Part shown: in pieces, positions 63,536 through 64,000 of the stretch
Layout of the letters: each line of letters begins with the position of its first letter
How positions within the stretch are numbered: position 1 is the stretch's first letter
NCBI GenBank assembly: GCA_024707145.1
Contig: JANQAI010000008.1
Span: 124,001 to 188,000 of the forward strand
From: Magnetospirillum sp.
Lineage (GTDB): Bacteria > Pseudomonadota > Alphaproteobacteria > Rhodospirillales > Magnetospirillaceae
DNA: 64,000 bases
Reading direction: 5' to 3'
Notes under the pieces: model-generated
The model's database searches: none
What the model saw: only the letters and a program-made list of their open reading frames with translations
What the model was told of the DNA's origin: nothing
Made by a program: the position numbers and the translations under genes

Positions 63536-64000
63536 ATGCGCCGCGACCTTTCGGCCAAGTACGACCTTCGGGTTCCCCGCTACACCTCGTACCCGACCGC
63601 ACCGCATTTCCATCCTGGCATCGGCCCCGACACCTACGGCAACTGGCTGGGCGGCATCGACCCGGCCGAGGAGTTGTCGCTCTACCTGCACATCGCCTAT
63701 TGCGCCGAGATGTGCTGGTTCTGCGGCTGCCATACCAAGATCACCAAGCGCTACGCCCCCGTCGCCGCCTATATGGACGCGCTGCTGGGCGAGGTGGCGC
63801 TGGTGGCGAAACGCCTGCCCACCCGCATGACCGCGCGGCACATCCATTTCGGCGGCGGCAGCCCGACCATCCTGGCGGCCGAGGATTTCGTCCGCACGGT
63901 GGACACGCTGCGGCAGAAATTCTTCATCAAGCCCGATGCCGAGATCGCGGTGGAACTGGACCCGCGCACCGCCGACGAAACCTATGTGAAGGCCATGGCC
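63536..64000 (+). CDS. hemN: oxygen-independent coproporphyrinogen III oxidase, truncated by window end
   Basis: RYTSYPTAPHF, radical SAM YLHIAYCAEMCWFCGCHTKIT, HFGGGSPT. Confidence 0.92.
   Translation, partial: MRRDLSAKYDLRVPRYTSYPTAPHFHPGIGPDTYGNWLGGIDPAEELSLYLHIAYCAEMCWFCGCHTKITKRYAPVAAYMDALLGEVALVAKRLPTRMTARHIHFGGGSPTILAAEDFVRTVDTLRQKFFIKPDAEIAVELDPRTADETYVKAMA

Overview
GC-rich alphaproteobacterial chromosome segment. The gene content looks Magnetospirillum/Rhodospirillales-like, which is inference only. I support about 58 protein-coding genes. No rRNA, tRNA or CRISPR array was recognised. Main blocks: WYL regulator and AlpA-like HTH; sseA-cysK; several hybrid histidine kinases; uppP; metC; DUF1007-NicO metal transport; a non-flagellar MotA/MotB-like pair; suhB-efp-epmB/epmA; chemoreceptor and GGDEF-EAL; ECF41 sigma factor with carboxymuconolactone decarboxylase; IS5 and IS481 scars; LrgAB; TolC, CHASE2 cyclase and a type I secretion ABC/HlyD pair; a TRAP-type binding protein with two sensor kinases; and a compact minus-strand operon at 59.6-63.1 kb. 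That operon (CsgG/HfaB-like lipoprotein, repeat-containing secreted protein, small Ser/Gly/Asn-rich secreted protein, Sel1 protein, GspH-like protein) is the best candidate for an under-described system, probably a holdfast/curli-like surface fibre. At least eight otherwise conserved genes carry single-base frameshifts, mostly in C/G homopolymers, so base-level accuracy of this sequence should be doubted before any fusion or truncation is read as biology. Two families of dispersed intergenic palindromic repeats are also present.
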